Shown: positions 52,142 through 60,682, counted from the stretch's first letter. The stretch: DNA of 64,000 bases from CAXMST01 sp963700785 (GCA_963700785.1 CAVOYZ010000005.1:120737-184736), one strand, 5' to 3'. The notes: generated by a model from the letters alone, not told the origin. Program-made: numbers and translations.

Positions 52142-52484
52142 GCCGGTTCAGTATGGCGGCCAGGGCAAGGCTGCTGCCTGCCTCGCGCACCGAGTCCTTA
52201 CCGCCGGGGCGCCCCGTCCGGTCTCATGGCATCCATCACGTGATCCACACGGCCACTTAGATGCACGGTCAATCTACGAACCGAAGGTCACAGGTTCGAA
52301 TCCTGTCGGGCGCGTTTCACGAGGAGGCCGCGATGCAGCGTGGGCATTGGGATCGATTGCTGGCATGCCCACCTGTTGCCAATACCGCTGAAACCTGCAG
52401 GAACGGCAAAGCGCATGGACATGCGGATCGAAACCATCGCGCAACCAACACGCGGTGACTGTGACCCGGGTGCAGGCGGGGCCG
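52142..52484. other. intergenic region with att copy 2
   Basis: 343 bases without a supported gene. The truncated tRNA-Arg repeat lies at 52273-52314, and the conserved stretch like that after copy 1 is at about 52385-52450. The rest shows nothing recognisable. Confidence 0.5.
52273..52314 (+). repeat. putative attachment site, copy 2
   Basis: TCTACGAACC...GGGCGCG matches the tRNA-Arg 3' half from the anticodon loop to the discriminator with one A missing from the AAA run. It is not a functional tRNA because the 5' half is absent. Confidence 0.75.
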
Positions 52485-53429
52485 TCAGTTCGAGTGAGGG
52501 CCGGTTGGCTCTGCGGCAGTCGGTCTCACGACGCAGCGGAAGCCGATGTGGCTCATGCCGGTGTCCACCATCTGCGGCCGGCGGGCCGCCGGCCGGTAGC
52601 GCCGACAGTAGCTGTCGGCGCAGAGATGGGAGCCGCCCTTGATCACCTTGCGCGGGATCTGAAACTGCGGCTGGCCCGGATCCAGGCTTGCCTGCGGGTC
52701 AAGCACCCTCGGGTTCCTTGGAATGCAGCAGGGCTTGTCTGATTCGGCCGGGTGGCTTTCCGCATACCAGTCAACGGTCCACTCCCAGGTGTTGCCGGTG
52801 ATCTGGTAAAGGCCGAAGGGGTTGGGCGGGAAGGACTTGGCAGGGACGGTCCGCGGGTATCCGTCACGCGGTTCGTTGCGCCAGGGGAAGTCGCCTTCGA
52901 AGAACTTCGCCAGACGCCTGCCTTGCGGGGTCGCCTCATCGCCCCACGCGTATGCGAGCCCGTCCACGCCTCCGCGCGCGGCACGTTCCCACTCGGCCTC
53001 GGTCGGCAGCTGCTTGCCGGCCCACTTCGCGTAGGCGGTCGCGTCCTCGAACGCGATCTGCACCACCGGGTGGTCGAGGCGATCGGAGATCGAGCTGGCT
53101 GGACCCTCAGGGTGCCGCCAGCAGGCGCCCGGGGTCCACGTCCACCACTGACTGATGTGACGGAGGTCGACCGGCCCCGGCGTCGGCGTGAAGACCAGCG
53201 AGCCCGGCACGAGGTTCTCCGCCGGCGCCCCCGGGAAGTCCGCGGGGTCGAGCGGCCGCTCCGCAACGGTCATGTAGTCGGTCTCGGCGACGAAGCGCTG
53301 GTAGTCGCGATTCGTGACGGCGCAGCTGTCGATCCAGAAGCCGTCGACGCGGACGCGATGGACAGGTGCCTCCTCCGGCTCGAACTCCTCCGACCCCATC
53401 AGGAACTCGCCGCCCGGCACCCGGGCCAT
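52485..53429 (-). CDS. formylglycine-generating enzyme (sulfatase-modifying factor)
   Basis: 314 residues. Oxidises the sulfatase active-site Cys to formylglycine. RVPGGEFLMGSEEFEPEEAPVHRV opens the FGE fold, QLPTEAEWERAARGG is the classical central motif, and GGSHLCADSYCRRYRPAAR carries the two catalytic cysteines (C270, C275). All are present, so it should be active in the cytosol. It lies 38 bp after the sulfatase gene on the same strand. Together they make a self-contained sulfatase module within the tRNA islet. Confidence 0.93.
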   Translation of the reverse strand: MARVPGGEFLMGSEEFEPEEAPVHRVRVDGFWIDSCAVTNRDYQRFVAETDYMTVAERPLDPADFPGAPAENLVPGSLVFTPTPGPVDLRHISQWWTWTPGACWRHPEGPASSISDRLDHPVVQIAFEDATAYAKWAGKQLPTEAEWERAARGGVDGLAYAWGDEATPQGRRLAKFFEGDFPWRNEPRDGYPRTVPAKSFPPNPFGLYQITGNTWEWTVDWYAESHPAESDKPCCIPRNPRVLDPQASLDPGQPQFQIPRKVIKGGSHLCADSYCRRYRPAARRPQMVDTGMSHIGFRCVVRPTAAEPTGPHSN

Positions 53430-53467
53430 TCGCGGGGCGGGTGCGACCGGCGCGGAGACCGTATCGG

Positions 53468-54958
53468 TCAGCTTGTAACCCCTGAGGTGAGCTTGTCCAT
53501 GATGTCCCCGATCGTGAAGCTCGCGGGCTCCTGGCGCGGCGGGAAATCCCTGAACGTCTCGAGCATCCTCGCGACGTACGCCTGGGCAGGCACCAGGACC
53601 CAGGCGTGGTCGAGCAGCCAGTCGTAGTAGGTATTCGAGGTGATGTCGGCCCGCTCGTAGGGATCAGTCCTGAGATTGAAGACCTTTGGCACGCGCAACG
53701 GCACGTACGGCTCGGCCCAGATCTGAAGCGTCCCCGCCGCGCGCTGCTCCATGAACACGATCTTCCAGTTCTGAAATCGCAGCGCTGTCAGATCGCCGTC
53801 GTCGGAGACGTAGAAGAAGTGCTGACGCGGGGAGTCCTCGGCCTCCCCGGTCAGGTACTCGAGTTGGTTGTGACCGTCGAGATGGACCCTGTATTCGCGC
53901 CCGTCGAGCTCGCTGCCCTCCCGCAGGCGGTCGCCGATTTCGGGATCACCCGCCGCCGCGAGCAACGTCACGAACCAGTCGTTATGGCTGACGATGCCGT
54001 TCAGCACTCGTCCCCCGGGGATAGCGGCGGGCCACCTGACCATGGCCGGGACTCGGTAGGCGCCCTCCCAGTTGGAGTTCTTCTCGTTGCGGAAGGGAGT
54101 CATTCCGGCGTCTGGCCAGGAGTTCATGTGCGGCCCGTTGTCGGTGCTGTAGAGGACGATCGTGTCCTCGGCCAGGCCGAGCTGATCGAGCTGATCGAGC
54201 AGTGAGCCGACGACCTTGTCGTGATCGATCATCGTGTCGTGGTACTCGGACTGCCACCGACCAGCCTGGCCGCGGCTCTCGGGCTTGGTGTGGGTGCGGA
54301 AATGCATGTGGGTCGTGTTGAGCCAGACGAAGAAGGGCGCATCGCCCTGTGCGGTCTTCTCGATGAAGCTCTGGGCGTGCTCGAGCACCTCGTCATCGAT
54401 CGTCTCCATCCGCTTCTTCGTCAGCGGACCCGTGTCCTCGATGCGCCCGTCAGCCCAGCTGTGGATTACACCGCGAGGTCCGAAGCGCTCTCGGAATCCG
54501 GGGAACTCCTCCTCGGTCGGGTAGTCCGCGAGCTCAGGCTCCTCCTCGGCGTTGAGGTGGTAGAGGTTGCCGAAGAACTCGTCGAAGCCGTGGTTGGTGG
54601 GAAGGAACTCATCGCGGTCGCCGAGATGGTTCTTGCCGAACTGTCCGGTCACGTACCCCTGGTTCTTGAGTGCGCGAGCGATGGTCGGGTCCTTGTCGCT
54701 GAGGCCGATCTCGGCGCCGGGCATGCCGACCTTGGTGAGTCCCGTCCGGTAGGGGTTCTGACCGGTGATGAACGCCGCTCGACCGGCCGTGCAGCTCTGC
54801 TCTCCGTAGTGGTCGGTGAAGCGGACCCCCTCCTCGGCGATCCGATCGATGTTCGGGGTCCGGTAGCCCATCAGGCCCTCGGAGTAACAGCTCAGATTCG
54901 AGATGCCAATGTCATCCCCCCAGATCACGAGGATGTTCGGCTGGTCGTTGGCGGGCAT
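53468..54958 (-). CDS. arylsulfatase-family sulfatase
   Basis: 496 residues from ATG 54958. Metal Asp pair (VIWGDDIGI, D15/D16) and the modification site SCTAGRAAFITG with Cys56 as the formylglycine residue (C-x-A-x-R) place it in the type I sulfatases; HLGDRDEFLPTNHGFDEFFG and STDNGPHMNSWPDAGMTPFRNEK complete the fold. No signal peptide is visible, so it appears cytosolic or exported by another route. The FGE gene follows it. It hydrolyses sulfate esters or phosphonates; substrate unknown. Confidence 0.93.
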   Translation of the reverse strand: MPANDQPNILVIWGDDIGISNLSCYSEGLMGYRTPNIDRIAEEGVRFTDHYGEQSCTAGRAAFITGQNPYRTGLTKVGMPGAEIGLSDKDPTIARALKNQGYVTGQFGKNHLGDRDEFLPTNHGFDEFFGNLYHLNAEEEPELADYPTEEEFPGFRERFGPRGVIHSWADGRIEDTGPLTKKRMETIDDEVLEHAQSFIEKTAQGDAPFFVWLNTTHMHFRTHTKPESRGQAGRWQSEYHDTMIDHDKVVGSLLDQLDQLGLAEDTIVLYSTDNGPHMNSWPDAGMTPFRNEKNSNWEGAYRVPAMVRWPAAIPGGRVLNGIVSHNDWFVTLLAAAGDPEIGDRLREGSELDGREYRVHLDGHNQLEYLTGEAEDSPRQHFFYVSDDGDLTALRFQNWKIVFMEQRAAGTLQIWAEPYVPLRVPKVFNLRTDPYERADITSNTYYDWLLDHAWVLVPAQAYVARMLETFRDFPPRQEPASFTIGDIMDKLTSGVTS

Positions 54959-55379
54959 TCTCGGCTCCTCGAGTCGTTGACGGGCGCCAACACTATCGAG
55001 ACGTTCGTCGGGCTGGCCCCGGCCTGCGGCGGCGGGAGCGGCTCGGGTGGGCCGCTCCGGATCGAGAAGGTCGCCTAAGAGGCCAGGGACGACTCTGCGT
55101 CGGTGACCCGGCAACGCACGGGGACGATCATCGGGGAGGAGTCCGAAGCCAGAGCGCGTCCGGCGCGCTCGACGAGCTCCGCTTGGTGGTGCGCGTCGTA
55201 ACGGATCGCGGCCTTGAATCGCTTTGAGCGGGGTGGCTCAAGGGTGAGCCAGGAGGTTTTCTGCTGTCCCGGGCGCTGACCGCCCCGGCATCGGACCGGG
55301 CTCCCGCTACGGGGACCGTGGTGTGGGCGGAGATCTGAGAAACAGCGTCTCGGCCGAAGTGGCTCGCCTGACCTTGAAC
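54959..55379. other. intergenic region upstream of the sulfatase, to att copy 3
   Basis: 421 bases without a confident gene. A short minus-strand frame ending at 55075 (RSKRFKAAIRYDAHHQAELV...) looks protein-like but has no clear start or family. At 55234-55251 TGGCTCA-AGGG-TGAGCCA makes a 7-bp stem followed by TTTT at 55257, a weak terminator-like shape. Confidence 0.4.
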
Positions 55380-55423
55380 CTACGAAACCGAAGGTCACAG
55401 GTTCGAATCCTGTCGGGCGCGCT
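55380..55423 (+). repeat. putative attachment site, copy 3 (right end)
   Basis: A 44-bp perfect copy of 50854-50897, including the CT after the tRNA end. It marks the right edge of the islet; genes beyond it look like ordinary chromosome. Confidence 0.75.
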
Positions 55424-55494
55424 CTGGCTCCGGAGCGCCCGCGGACGGACTCGCGTAGGGTGGCAACCGTCGGGTAGCACTACGGGGTGGGTCG

Positions 55495-57996
55495 ATGAGG
55501 ACGAACGAGATCAAGGGTGCAGTTGCCTTGGCTGCCCTCGCTCTTGCCCTCACCGCGCCCGCAGCCGCGCAAGGGGCCACGGGGACCTCTTCGGATCACG
55601 CCGGGTCGGCAGCGCCGACGTCCGCACTCAGCTTGAAGATCATCCGCCCCCGGCAGGGCTCGATCCTCGAGCGCGGCCTGCGGGTCCGGATCACCGCCGG
55701 CCGGTCGCGCGGCCGGGGAGGGGGTGCCGGGCGCGGCTCGAAGCGGGTCAGGGTCCGTGCGGGGTCCGCGACCTTCGACACCGAGGCCTTCGTGCCGATC
55801 ACGGAGCCCCGGACGGTGAAGCTGAAGACCGGCGGGACGCGGACGGTCACGCTCCCGCTCAGCGCCGTCGGCGAGACGAAGCTCGCCGGCTGCGGGGCGC
55901 GGACGCTGCGCGCGCGGGTCCGGGGCCGGACGACGACCAAGACACTCGTGCGGACCGGCTCCTGCGGCCCCCAGCCGATCGACCTCTCGCGGGCGGCGGA
56001 CTGCGACTTCATCGGCCAGCAGGACGGCTCGCTCTGCCTGCTCCCCTTCCCGGACGACTACTACACCGTCGCCGATCCGGCGTCCTCGACCGGGCGGCGG
56101 ATCGCGCTGCACGCCGCCGCGATGCCGGACAACGCCGCCGGCAAGCCGATCGACCCGCGGCCCTACGCCTTCAACGACGGCTTCAGCCCGGGCGAGACGA
56201 TTCTGGTCCGAGTTCCCGGGCTCGACAGCCCGGAGGCACTGGCGGCGACCGACGCCGCTCCGATCGATCACATCGGTCGTCATGCTGAGCCGCGCGCTCC
56301 GGTCGTCGTGATCAACGCTGACACGGGGGAGCGGCTGCCGATCTGGGTCGAGCTCGATTCGAACGCTTCGGGCCCCGACAGCACGCTCCTCGAGATCCAT
56401 CCCGCCCGCAACTACGAGGCGGGCAGCCGCTACATCGTTGCGCTGCGCAGGCTCACCGACCGAGACGGTCGCCCGATCCCGGCGCCCGAGGGGTTCAGGT
56501 ACTACCGGGACGAGCTGCCCTCCGGCGAGCCCGAGATCAACGCCCGGCGTGCTCACTTCGAGCGGATCTTCAGGTCGCTGCGCGACGCCCGCGTCCGGCG
56601 CTCGAACCTCTACCTCGCCTGGGACTTCACCGTCTCCAGCGACGAGAACATCGCCGCTCGCGCGCTGCACCTGCGTGACGACGCCTTCGGCATGCTCGGC
56701 GACGGGGACATGAGCGACGGCTCGGTCGAGGGCGACGCGCCCGCATTCGATGTGACCGGCACCCAGGTTCCCGCCGATCCGCAGATCGCCCGGCGCGTGA
56801 GCGGCACCTTCGAGGTCCCCTGCTACCTCGAGCCGAGCTGCGAGCCCGGGGGCCGCTTCGCGCTCGACCCCGGCGGCCTGCCGGGCCACAACGGCACCTA
56901 CACGGCCAACTTCGTCTGCATCGTCCCGCAGCGCGCCGTCGGCGCCCCCGGCCCCGAGCTGGTGCGGCCGGCGATCTACGGACACGGCCTGTTCGGCGGC
57001 GCCGGGGAGGTCTACGGCAGCTCGACGAACCGCGATCTCGCCGACCAGTACGGGTTCGTGATGTGCGCGACCGACGAGATCGGCATGTCGGGAGGTGACG
57101 TGCCGAACACCGTGGCCAACATCCTCACCGACCTCTCGAACTTCCCGCAGCTAGCGGACCGCCTCCAGCAGGGGCTCTTGAACGACCTGTTCCTGAGCCG
57201 GCTGATGATCCACCCCGACGGGTTCAGCTCCGATCCCGCCTTCCGCCAGGACGGCACGCTCGGCACGCCCTCGGTGATCGACACGACCCAGAACTACTAC
57301 GTCGGCGCCAGCCAGGGGGGGATCATGGGCGGGGCCCTGACCGCGCTCGCCCCGGACTTCACCCGCGCGGTCCTCAACGTCCCGGCGATGAACTACTCGG
57401 TCCTGCTTCCCCGCTCGGTCGACTACGACGCCTTCGCCGTGTTCATCAACCAGCAGTACTCCGAGATGGAGCGCCCGCTCGCGCTCGACCTGATCCAGAT
57501 GCTCTGGGACCGGGGTGAGCCGAACGGCTACGCACATCGGATGACGAGCGACCCCCTGCCGGACACGCCCCCCCACGAGGTCCTGATGAACGTCGCGTTC
57601 GGCGACCATCAGGTGACCAACTTCCAGGCCGACGTCCAGGCGCGGACGATCGGCGCCCGCACCCGCGGGCCGGTGCTCTACCCGGGCCGCTGGCCCGGCG
57701 TGGCGGTGCTCTGGAACGTGCCGCGAATCAGGAGCTTCCCCTACGACGGCTCGGCGATCATCTACGGGGACATCGGCCCGGTCCGCCCCGATCCGACCAA
57801 CCCCTCGCAGTCGATCGGGGTCCCACCGCCACCGCTCACCAATGTGCCGAACCGGGCCGGCGAGGACCCCCATGGCGCGCCCCGCGGCGCGCCGCAGGCC
57901 GTGCAGCTGATGTCGGACTTCCTGAAGCCGGACGGAGCGGTGACCAACGTCTGCGGCAGCACCGCCTGCTTCGCGGGAGGCTTCACCGGCCCCTAG
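55495..57996 (+). CDS. large secreted hydrolase-like protein
   Basis: 833 residues. A signal peptide is visible (about 1-27, AVALAALALALTAPAAAQG). Residues 40-170 form a basic, beta-like region; 170-480 a middle domain with many paired Cys and Asp; and from about 490 an alpha/beta-hydrolase-like part with YVGASQGGIMGGALTAL, a G-x-S-x-G-G elbow. A later SxxL region and HGLFGGAGEVYG are consistent with an oxyanion loop. It ends NVCGSTACFAGGFTGP. I cannot name a family. It is probably an extracellular esterase or peptidase. It starts 71 bp after att copy 3. Confidence 0.75.
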   Translation: MRTNEIKGAVALAALALALTAPAAAQGATGTSSDHAGSAAPTSALSLKIIRPRQGSILERGLRVRITAGRSRGRGGGAGRGSKRVRVRAGSATFDTEAFVPITEPRTVKLKTGGTRTVTLPLSAVGETKLAGCGARTLRARVRGRTTTKTLVRTGSCGPQPIDLSRAADCDFIGQQDGSLCLLPFPDDYYTVADPASSTGRRIALHAAAMPDNAAGKPIDPRPYAFNDGFSPGETILVRVPGLDSPEALAATDAAPIDHIGRHAEPRAPVVVINADTGERLPIWVELDSNASGPDSTLLEIHPARNYEAGSRYIVALRRLTDRDGRPIPAPEGFRYYRDELPSGEPEINARRAHFERIFRSLRDARVRRSNLYLAWDFTVSSDENIAARALHLRDDAFGMLGDGDMSDGSVEGDAPAFDVTGTQVPADPQIARRVSGTFEVPCYLEPSCEPGGRFALDPGGLPGHNGTYTANFVCIVPQRAVGAPGPELVRPAIYGHGLFGGAGEVYGSSTNRDLADQYGFVMCATDEIGMSGGDVPNTVANILTDLSNFPQLADRLQQGLLNDLFLSRLMIHPDGFSSDPAFRQDGTLGTPSVIDTTQNYYVGASQGGIMGGALTALAPDFTRAVLNVPAMNYSVLLPRSVDYDAFAVFINQQYSEMERPLALDLIQMLWDRGEPNGYAHRMTSDPLPDTPPHEVLMNVAFGDHQVTNFQADVQARTIGARTRGPVLYPGRWPGVAVLWNVPRIRSFPYDGSAIIYGDIGPVRPDPTNPSQSIGVPPPPLTNVPNRAGEDPHGAPRGAPQAVQLMSDFLKPDGAVTNVCGSTACFAGGFTGP

Positions 57997-58298
57997 GTTC
58001 CCGTCCGACGCTGCCGGCTTCCCCGGCGGAGGTGGCCCGGCGATCATGCGTGTTCCATTCCGGAAGTTGGCTTCGGAAGACCGGTCGCCGTTGACGGGAG
58101 CGCGACCAGCGCCGTCAGCAGCGCCGCCGAGGCGAGCCGATAACGCCACGAGGGGCGGGCAGCGCCCCGCATCGGCGCAGGCTACCCACGAGTCCGGCGG
58201 GCGCCAATGAGGCCGGCGCGCCGGCTCGATCGGCGGCTCGCCTTGACCGGTGCAACTACGCAGTCCGATTCAGGATAAGAATCACGCTGTTGCCCGGT
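57997..58298. other. intergenic region between convergent secreted-protein genes
   Basis: 302 bases. They hold a short minus-strand frame (58044-58172) that looks like an orphan signal peptide and nothing else I can support. Confidence 0.4.
58044..58172 (-). pseudogene. orphan signal-peptide fragment
   Basis: 42 codons from ATG 58172 encode MRGAARPSWRYRLASAALLT followed by a hydrophobic core and a Thr-Ala cleavage-like end, then 15 polar residues and TGA. It has a basic n-region and hydrophobic h-region, as in secreted proteins, but no mature domain. It may be the remains of a secreted-protein gene. Could also be a small real peptide. Confidence 0.35.
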
Positions 58299-59402
58299 TC
58301 AGTACCGGACCCTGCCCCTCAAGGTCACTCGGCCGTTCTGGCCGTCGAGCGTGTTGGTGTCCGTTGCGGCCAGATCCTTGCCCCTGATGCCCCGGTACTT
58401 CCCGGTGCCGCCGGTGAAGGAGGCGGTACCGGTGAACTCGATCCCGCCGGCGGCGATCGTGTAGTCCATCGCCAGCGTCCCGAAGGCCGAGCCTTTCGCC
58501 GCGTCGATCTCGAAGGTGCCGGTCACCGAACCTGGGTCCCCGAAGGTGACGATGATGTCGACCGTCCCCGGGCCGAACGGCCTGCCGCTGACCGTGCCCT
58601 CGTCCTCGAGCATGCCCGGGCCGGGCGCTCCGGTCGTGCGGGTGATTCCCTCGAGGTCGACGCGGTGGCTCTCCCGCTTGTCTCGCTTTTTACGCGGCAG
58701 CCGCTGGTAGGTGTTCTGCAGGTCGTCCTGGATGATCGTCGCCTCGCCCCTCGCCTTCAGGGTGAAACCGCGCCTCAGTCTCCGCGCGCGGTACTCCCAG
58801 CCCTTCGGGAGGTCGAGCCTCTTGCCCAGCCGCTTCAGCCGCCTGACCTTCAGCGACGGGTCGAGCTCCTGGGAGTAGCTCTGCATCAGGTAGGTCGTCC
58901 CGTCGGGAGCGAGCAGCTCGAACACCTTGCGCCCCTTCTTCCAGCGCCAGTCGTTCGTTCGAGCGATCGTCCGCTCGGTGTACGCGGTCCGGACGAGCTC
59001 AGCCGGGCTGCTGATCGGAATCGCCGCCACGCGGCGCATCCGCAGGCCGTGGAAGGACTCGACCCTGCCGGTCCTGCCGCTCGCGGCATCCATCAGGAAA
59101 TGCCGCGGTCCGTTGAGGATCACAGCAGTGGCGCCGAGCTCGGCGGCAAGCTCCGAAGCGTCGAGCGGGTTCCACTTCGCCGGCGGGCAATCGTTGAGGC
59201 CGAGCGTGTTCCAGACCACGATCTTCGCATCCGGCGGAGTGCCCTTGAGCACGAGAACCTCGCAGTAACGCGCATCGTGGATGCCGCTGATTCCTCGCGG
59301 CTTCGCCGATGCCCCGCCTGCGGTCGTCAGCGCGACAGCGGCAACCGCAATCGCCGCGACGGCGATCGACGCGCCCGTTGCCCTCCAGGTTCGGTTCCGC
59401 AT
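58299..59402 (-). CDS. secreted protein with C-terminal AOC/dirigent-like barrel
   Basis: 367 residues from ATG 59402. A signal peptide is visible (about 1-33, GASIAVAAIAVAAVALTTAGGASA). Residues 34-240 are an unrecognised mixed domain with Arg/Lys-rich stretches. The C-terminal 130 residues (SGRPFGPGTVDIIVTFGDPGSVTGTFEID, TGTASFTGGTGKYRGIRGKDL) have the G-G-T-G-x-Y-x-G-x-R-G pattern of allene-oxide-cyclase/dirigent-like barrels. Extracellular. No enzyme role can be asserted. It is convergent with the 833-residue gene. Confidence 0.72.
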   Translation of the reverse strand: MRNRTWRATGASIAVAAIAVAAVALTTAGGASAKPRGISGIHDARYCEVLVLKGTPPDAKIVVWNTLGLNDCPPAKWNPLDASELAAELGATAVILNGPRHFLMDAASGRTGRVESFHGLRMRRVAAIPISSPAELVRTAYTERTIARTNDWRWKKGRKVFELLAPDGTTYLMQSYSQELDPSLKVRRLKRLGKRLDLPKGWEYRARRLRRGFTLKARGEATIIQDDLQNTYQRLPRKKRDKRESHRVDLEGITRTTGAPGPGMLEDEGTVSGRPFGPGTVDIIVTFGDPGSVTGTFEIDAAKGSAFGTLAMDYTIAAGGIEFTGTASFTGGTGKYRGIRGKDLAATDTNTLDGQNGRVTLRGRVRY

Positions 59403-59610
59403 GCTGCCCCTTCGATCCGGGCCCGCCAAAGCTTGCGACGCGCCCGAGCGTCGCCGCGGTCGAGGCTACCAACCGCACCGCCTTGAGAGCGGCTCTTGGT
59501 CGAGCGTGTCATCGCGCCGCGGGGACAGCGGAGGGCAGTCAAGCGGGATTAGGAGCGGATCCGACGGCGCGGGGTCAGCGACTGACGAAGCAGGGAGCTG
59601 GAGAGCGGAA
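59403..59610. other. intergenic stretch before the PhyH fragment
   Basis: These 208 bases contain no gene I can support. They precede the PhyH remnant and show no clear promoter for either neighbour. Confidence 0.35.
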
Positions 59611-59697
59611 GGGGATCTGCGGGCGGTTGCCAACGGCCTCCACCAGACCGGGTCGGACCCGGAGATGCCGAAGGCGCGTTACGCGATCGAAAGCTGG
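59611..59697 (+). pseudogene. decayed C-terminal fragment of a PhyH dioxygenase
   Basis: Twenty-nine codons read GDLRAVANGLHQTGSDPEMP then KARYAIESW. This matches PhyH paralogue 3 over the second iron His region (GDVMLFDDRFLHRTGSDPEMPNPRLAIESW), with the distal His and 2-oxoglutarate Arg positions kept. The H-x-D half and the rest of the gene are absent. Downstream the frame continues with unrelated residues. It is over 40 kb from the three intact paralogues, so it marks an old copy or rearrangement. Confidence 0.6.
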
Positions 59698-59737
59698 CGT
59701 AGGTCGGCGCTGTCGAAGCAGCCGCCGCCCCGGTCCC

Positions 59738-59743
59738 TAGCTT
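59738..59743 (+). promoter_or_regulatory. TAGCTT -10 box, 7 nt before GTG 59751
   Basis: TAGCTT then 7 bases and GTG, the same leaderless layout as elsewhere in the window. It lies at the end of the PhyH remnant. Confidence 0.45.
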
Positions 59744-59750
59744 CAGCGGG

Positions 59751-60203
59751 GTGAGGCGCCACCCTTCCTATTACCTGGTCGCCGGCATCGACCTTCAGCG
59801 CGAGACGAACCGGCTGCGAGGCCTGCGGGTGTTTTCGGAGGGACCGCTGGCCGAGGTCCGGCCCGGGCTCAAGGTGCGCCGAGCGCAGCGAAGGCCGCAG
59901 CGGCTCGGGTTCGCCGTACCCGGCGAGTGGCGTCTGTCGGTCACGGCCTATCCAGGGATCAGTGCTGGGGATGTGCTGGAGACGCTGCTGCACGAGCTCG
60001 TCCACCTGCATGTCGGGCGACGGCCGGGCGGCCACGCCTGGCACGGACGGGCGTTCAAGGCGACGCTCGCCGCGGCGATGGCTGAGGCCTATGGGGTCGC
60101 GCCGGCGCCGGCGCGCAGCATCGTGCATGGAGCCTACGCCGCTGCGATCGAGCGGCGGCGGCAGACCGGCGACGGGCAGCTCGAGCTGTCGCTCTCGGGT
60201 TGA
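59751..60203 (+). CDS. SprT-like zinc metalloprotease
   Basis: 150 residues from GTG 59751. LLHELVHLHVGRRPGGHAWHGRAF (about 79-102) has the zincin H-E-x-x-H with a third His about 10-13 residues on, the SprT-like pattern used by DNA-protein-crosslink proteases. The N-terminal 60 residues form the usual strand scaffold and the C-terminus lacks the zinc ribbon found in SPRTN. Likely cytosolic. It is leaderless by the box at 59738. Confidence 0.85.
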   Translation: MRRHPSYYLVAGIDLQRETNRLRGLRVFSEGPLAEVRPGLKVRRAQRRPQRLGFAVPGEWRLSVTAYPGISAGDVLETLLHELVHLHVGRRPGGHAWHGRAFKATLAAAMAEAYGVAPAPARSIVHGAYAAAIERRRQTGDGQLELSLSG

Positions 60204-60318
60204 GCCGCCCTGTCTGGGAAAGCCGGAGCAAGGCGCACCTCGCTGACGGACTGCGGACCTCTACCGAGGCTCGGGCCGCGTCGGTCCCCTAACGTTGAGC
60301 GCCCTACCAACATCATCC

Positions 60319-60323
60319 GGAGG
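60319..60323 (+). promoter_or_regulatory. Shine-Dalgarno GGAGG of the coiled-coil protein
   Basis: GGAGG ends 8 bases before ATG 60332. The spacing favours that start over GTG 60323, which lies inside the site. Confidence 0.6.
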
Positions 60324-60331
60324 TGACCGAC

Positions 60332-60682
60332 ATGGAAGCAAGCGGCGGCAACACGCCCAAGCGCGAACAGGAGATCAGCGACCATCTGCAGACCGCGCTC
60401 GACGAGCTCGGCAGCGCCGCAGAGGCCGCGACCGATGAGGTGCGGGCACAGATCGAGTCCGCGACCGAGTCGATTCGCGAGTGGTCCAGCTCCGGCTCCT
60501 CGGACATTCGGGAGCAGCTGGAATCCGCCCGGGAGTGGGTCCGCAGCTCCTCGAGCGACGCCATCGACGGGTTGCAGAAGTCCCTCGACGGGTTGCAGGA
60601 CGAGCTCAACAAGCGCCGCGAGCAACTCCGAGGCGACGCCGACGCCGGCGACGGTGAGAGCGCGGGAGCTGCGGGGACCTAG
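60332..60682 (+). CDS. small amphipathic coiled-coil protein
   Basis: 116 residues from ATG 60332, chosen by its Shine-Dalgarno. The chain is almost fully helical (ISDHLQTALDELGSAAEAATDEVRAQIESATESI, REWSSSGSSDI, DGLQKSLDGLQDELNKRREQL) with heptad-like Leu/Ala spacing and no cysteine or membrane span. Such small acidic helical proteins occur in actinobacteria with unknown roles. It is 129 bp after the SprT-like gene. Confidence 0.65.
   Translation: MEASGGNTPKREQEISDHLQTALDELGSAAEAATDEVRAQIESATESIREWSSSGSSDIREQLESAREWVRSSSSDAIDGLQKSLDGLQDELNKRREQLRGDADAGDGESAGAAGT

Noticed and set aside
50896..55379. An intact prophage or conjugative element in the tRNA islet
   Set aside because: No integrase, relaxase, replication or capsid gene is present; only att-like repeats remain.
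55078..55398. Minus-strand frame ending RSKRFKAAIRYDAHHQAELV and onward
   Set aside because: Looks partly protein-like, but it overlaps att copy 3, has no convincing start and matches no family I know.
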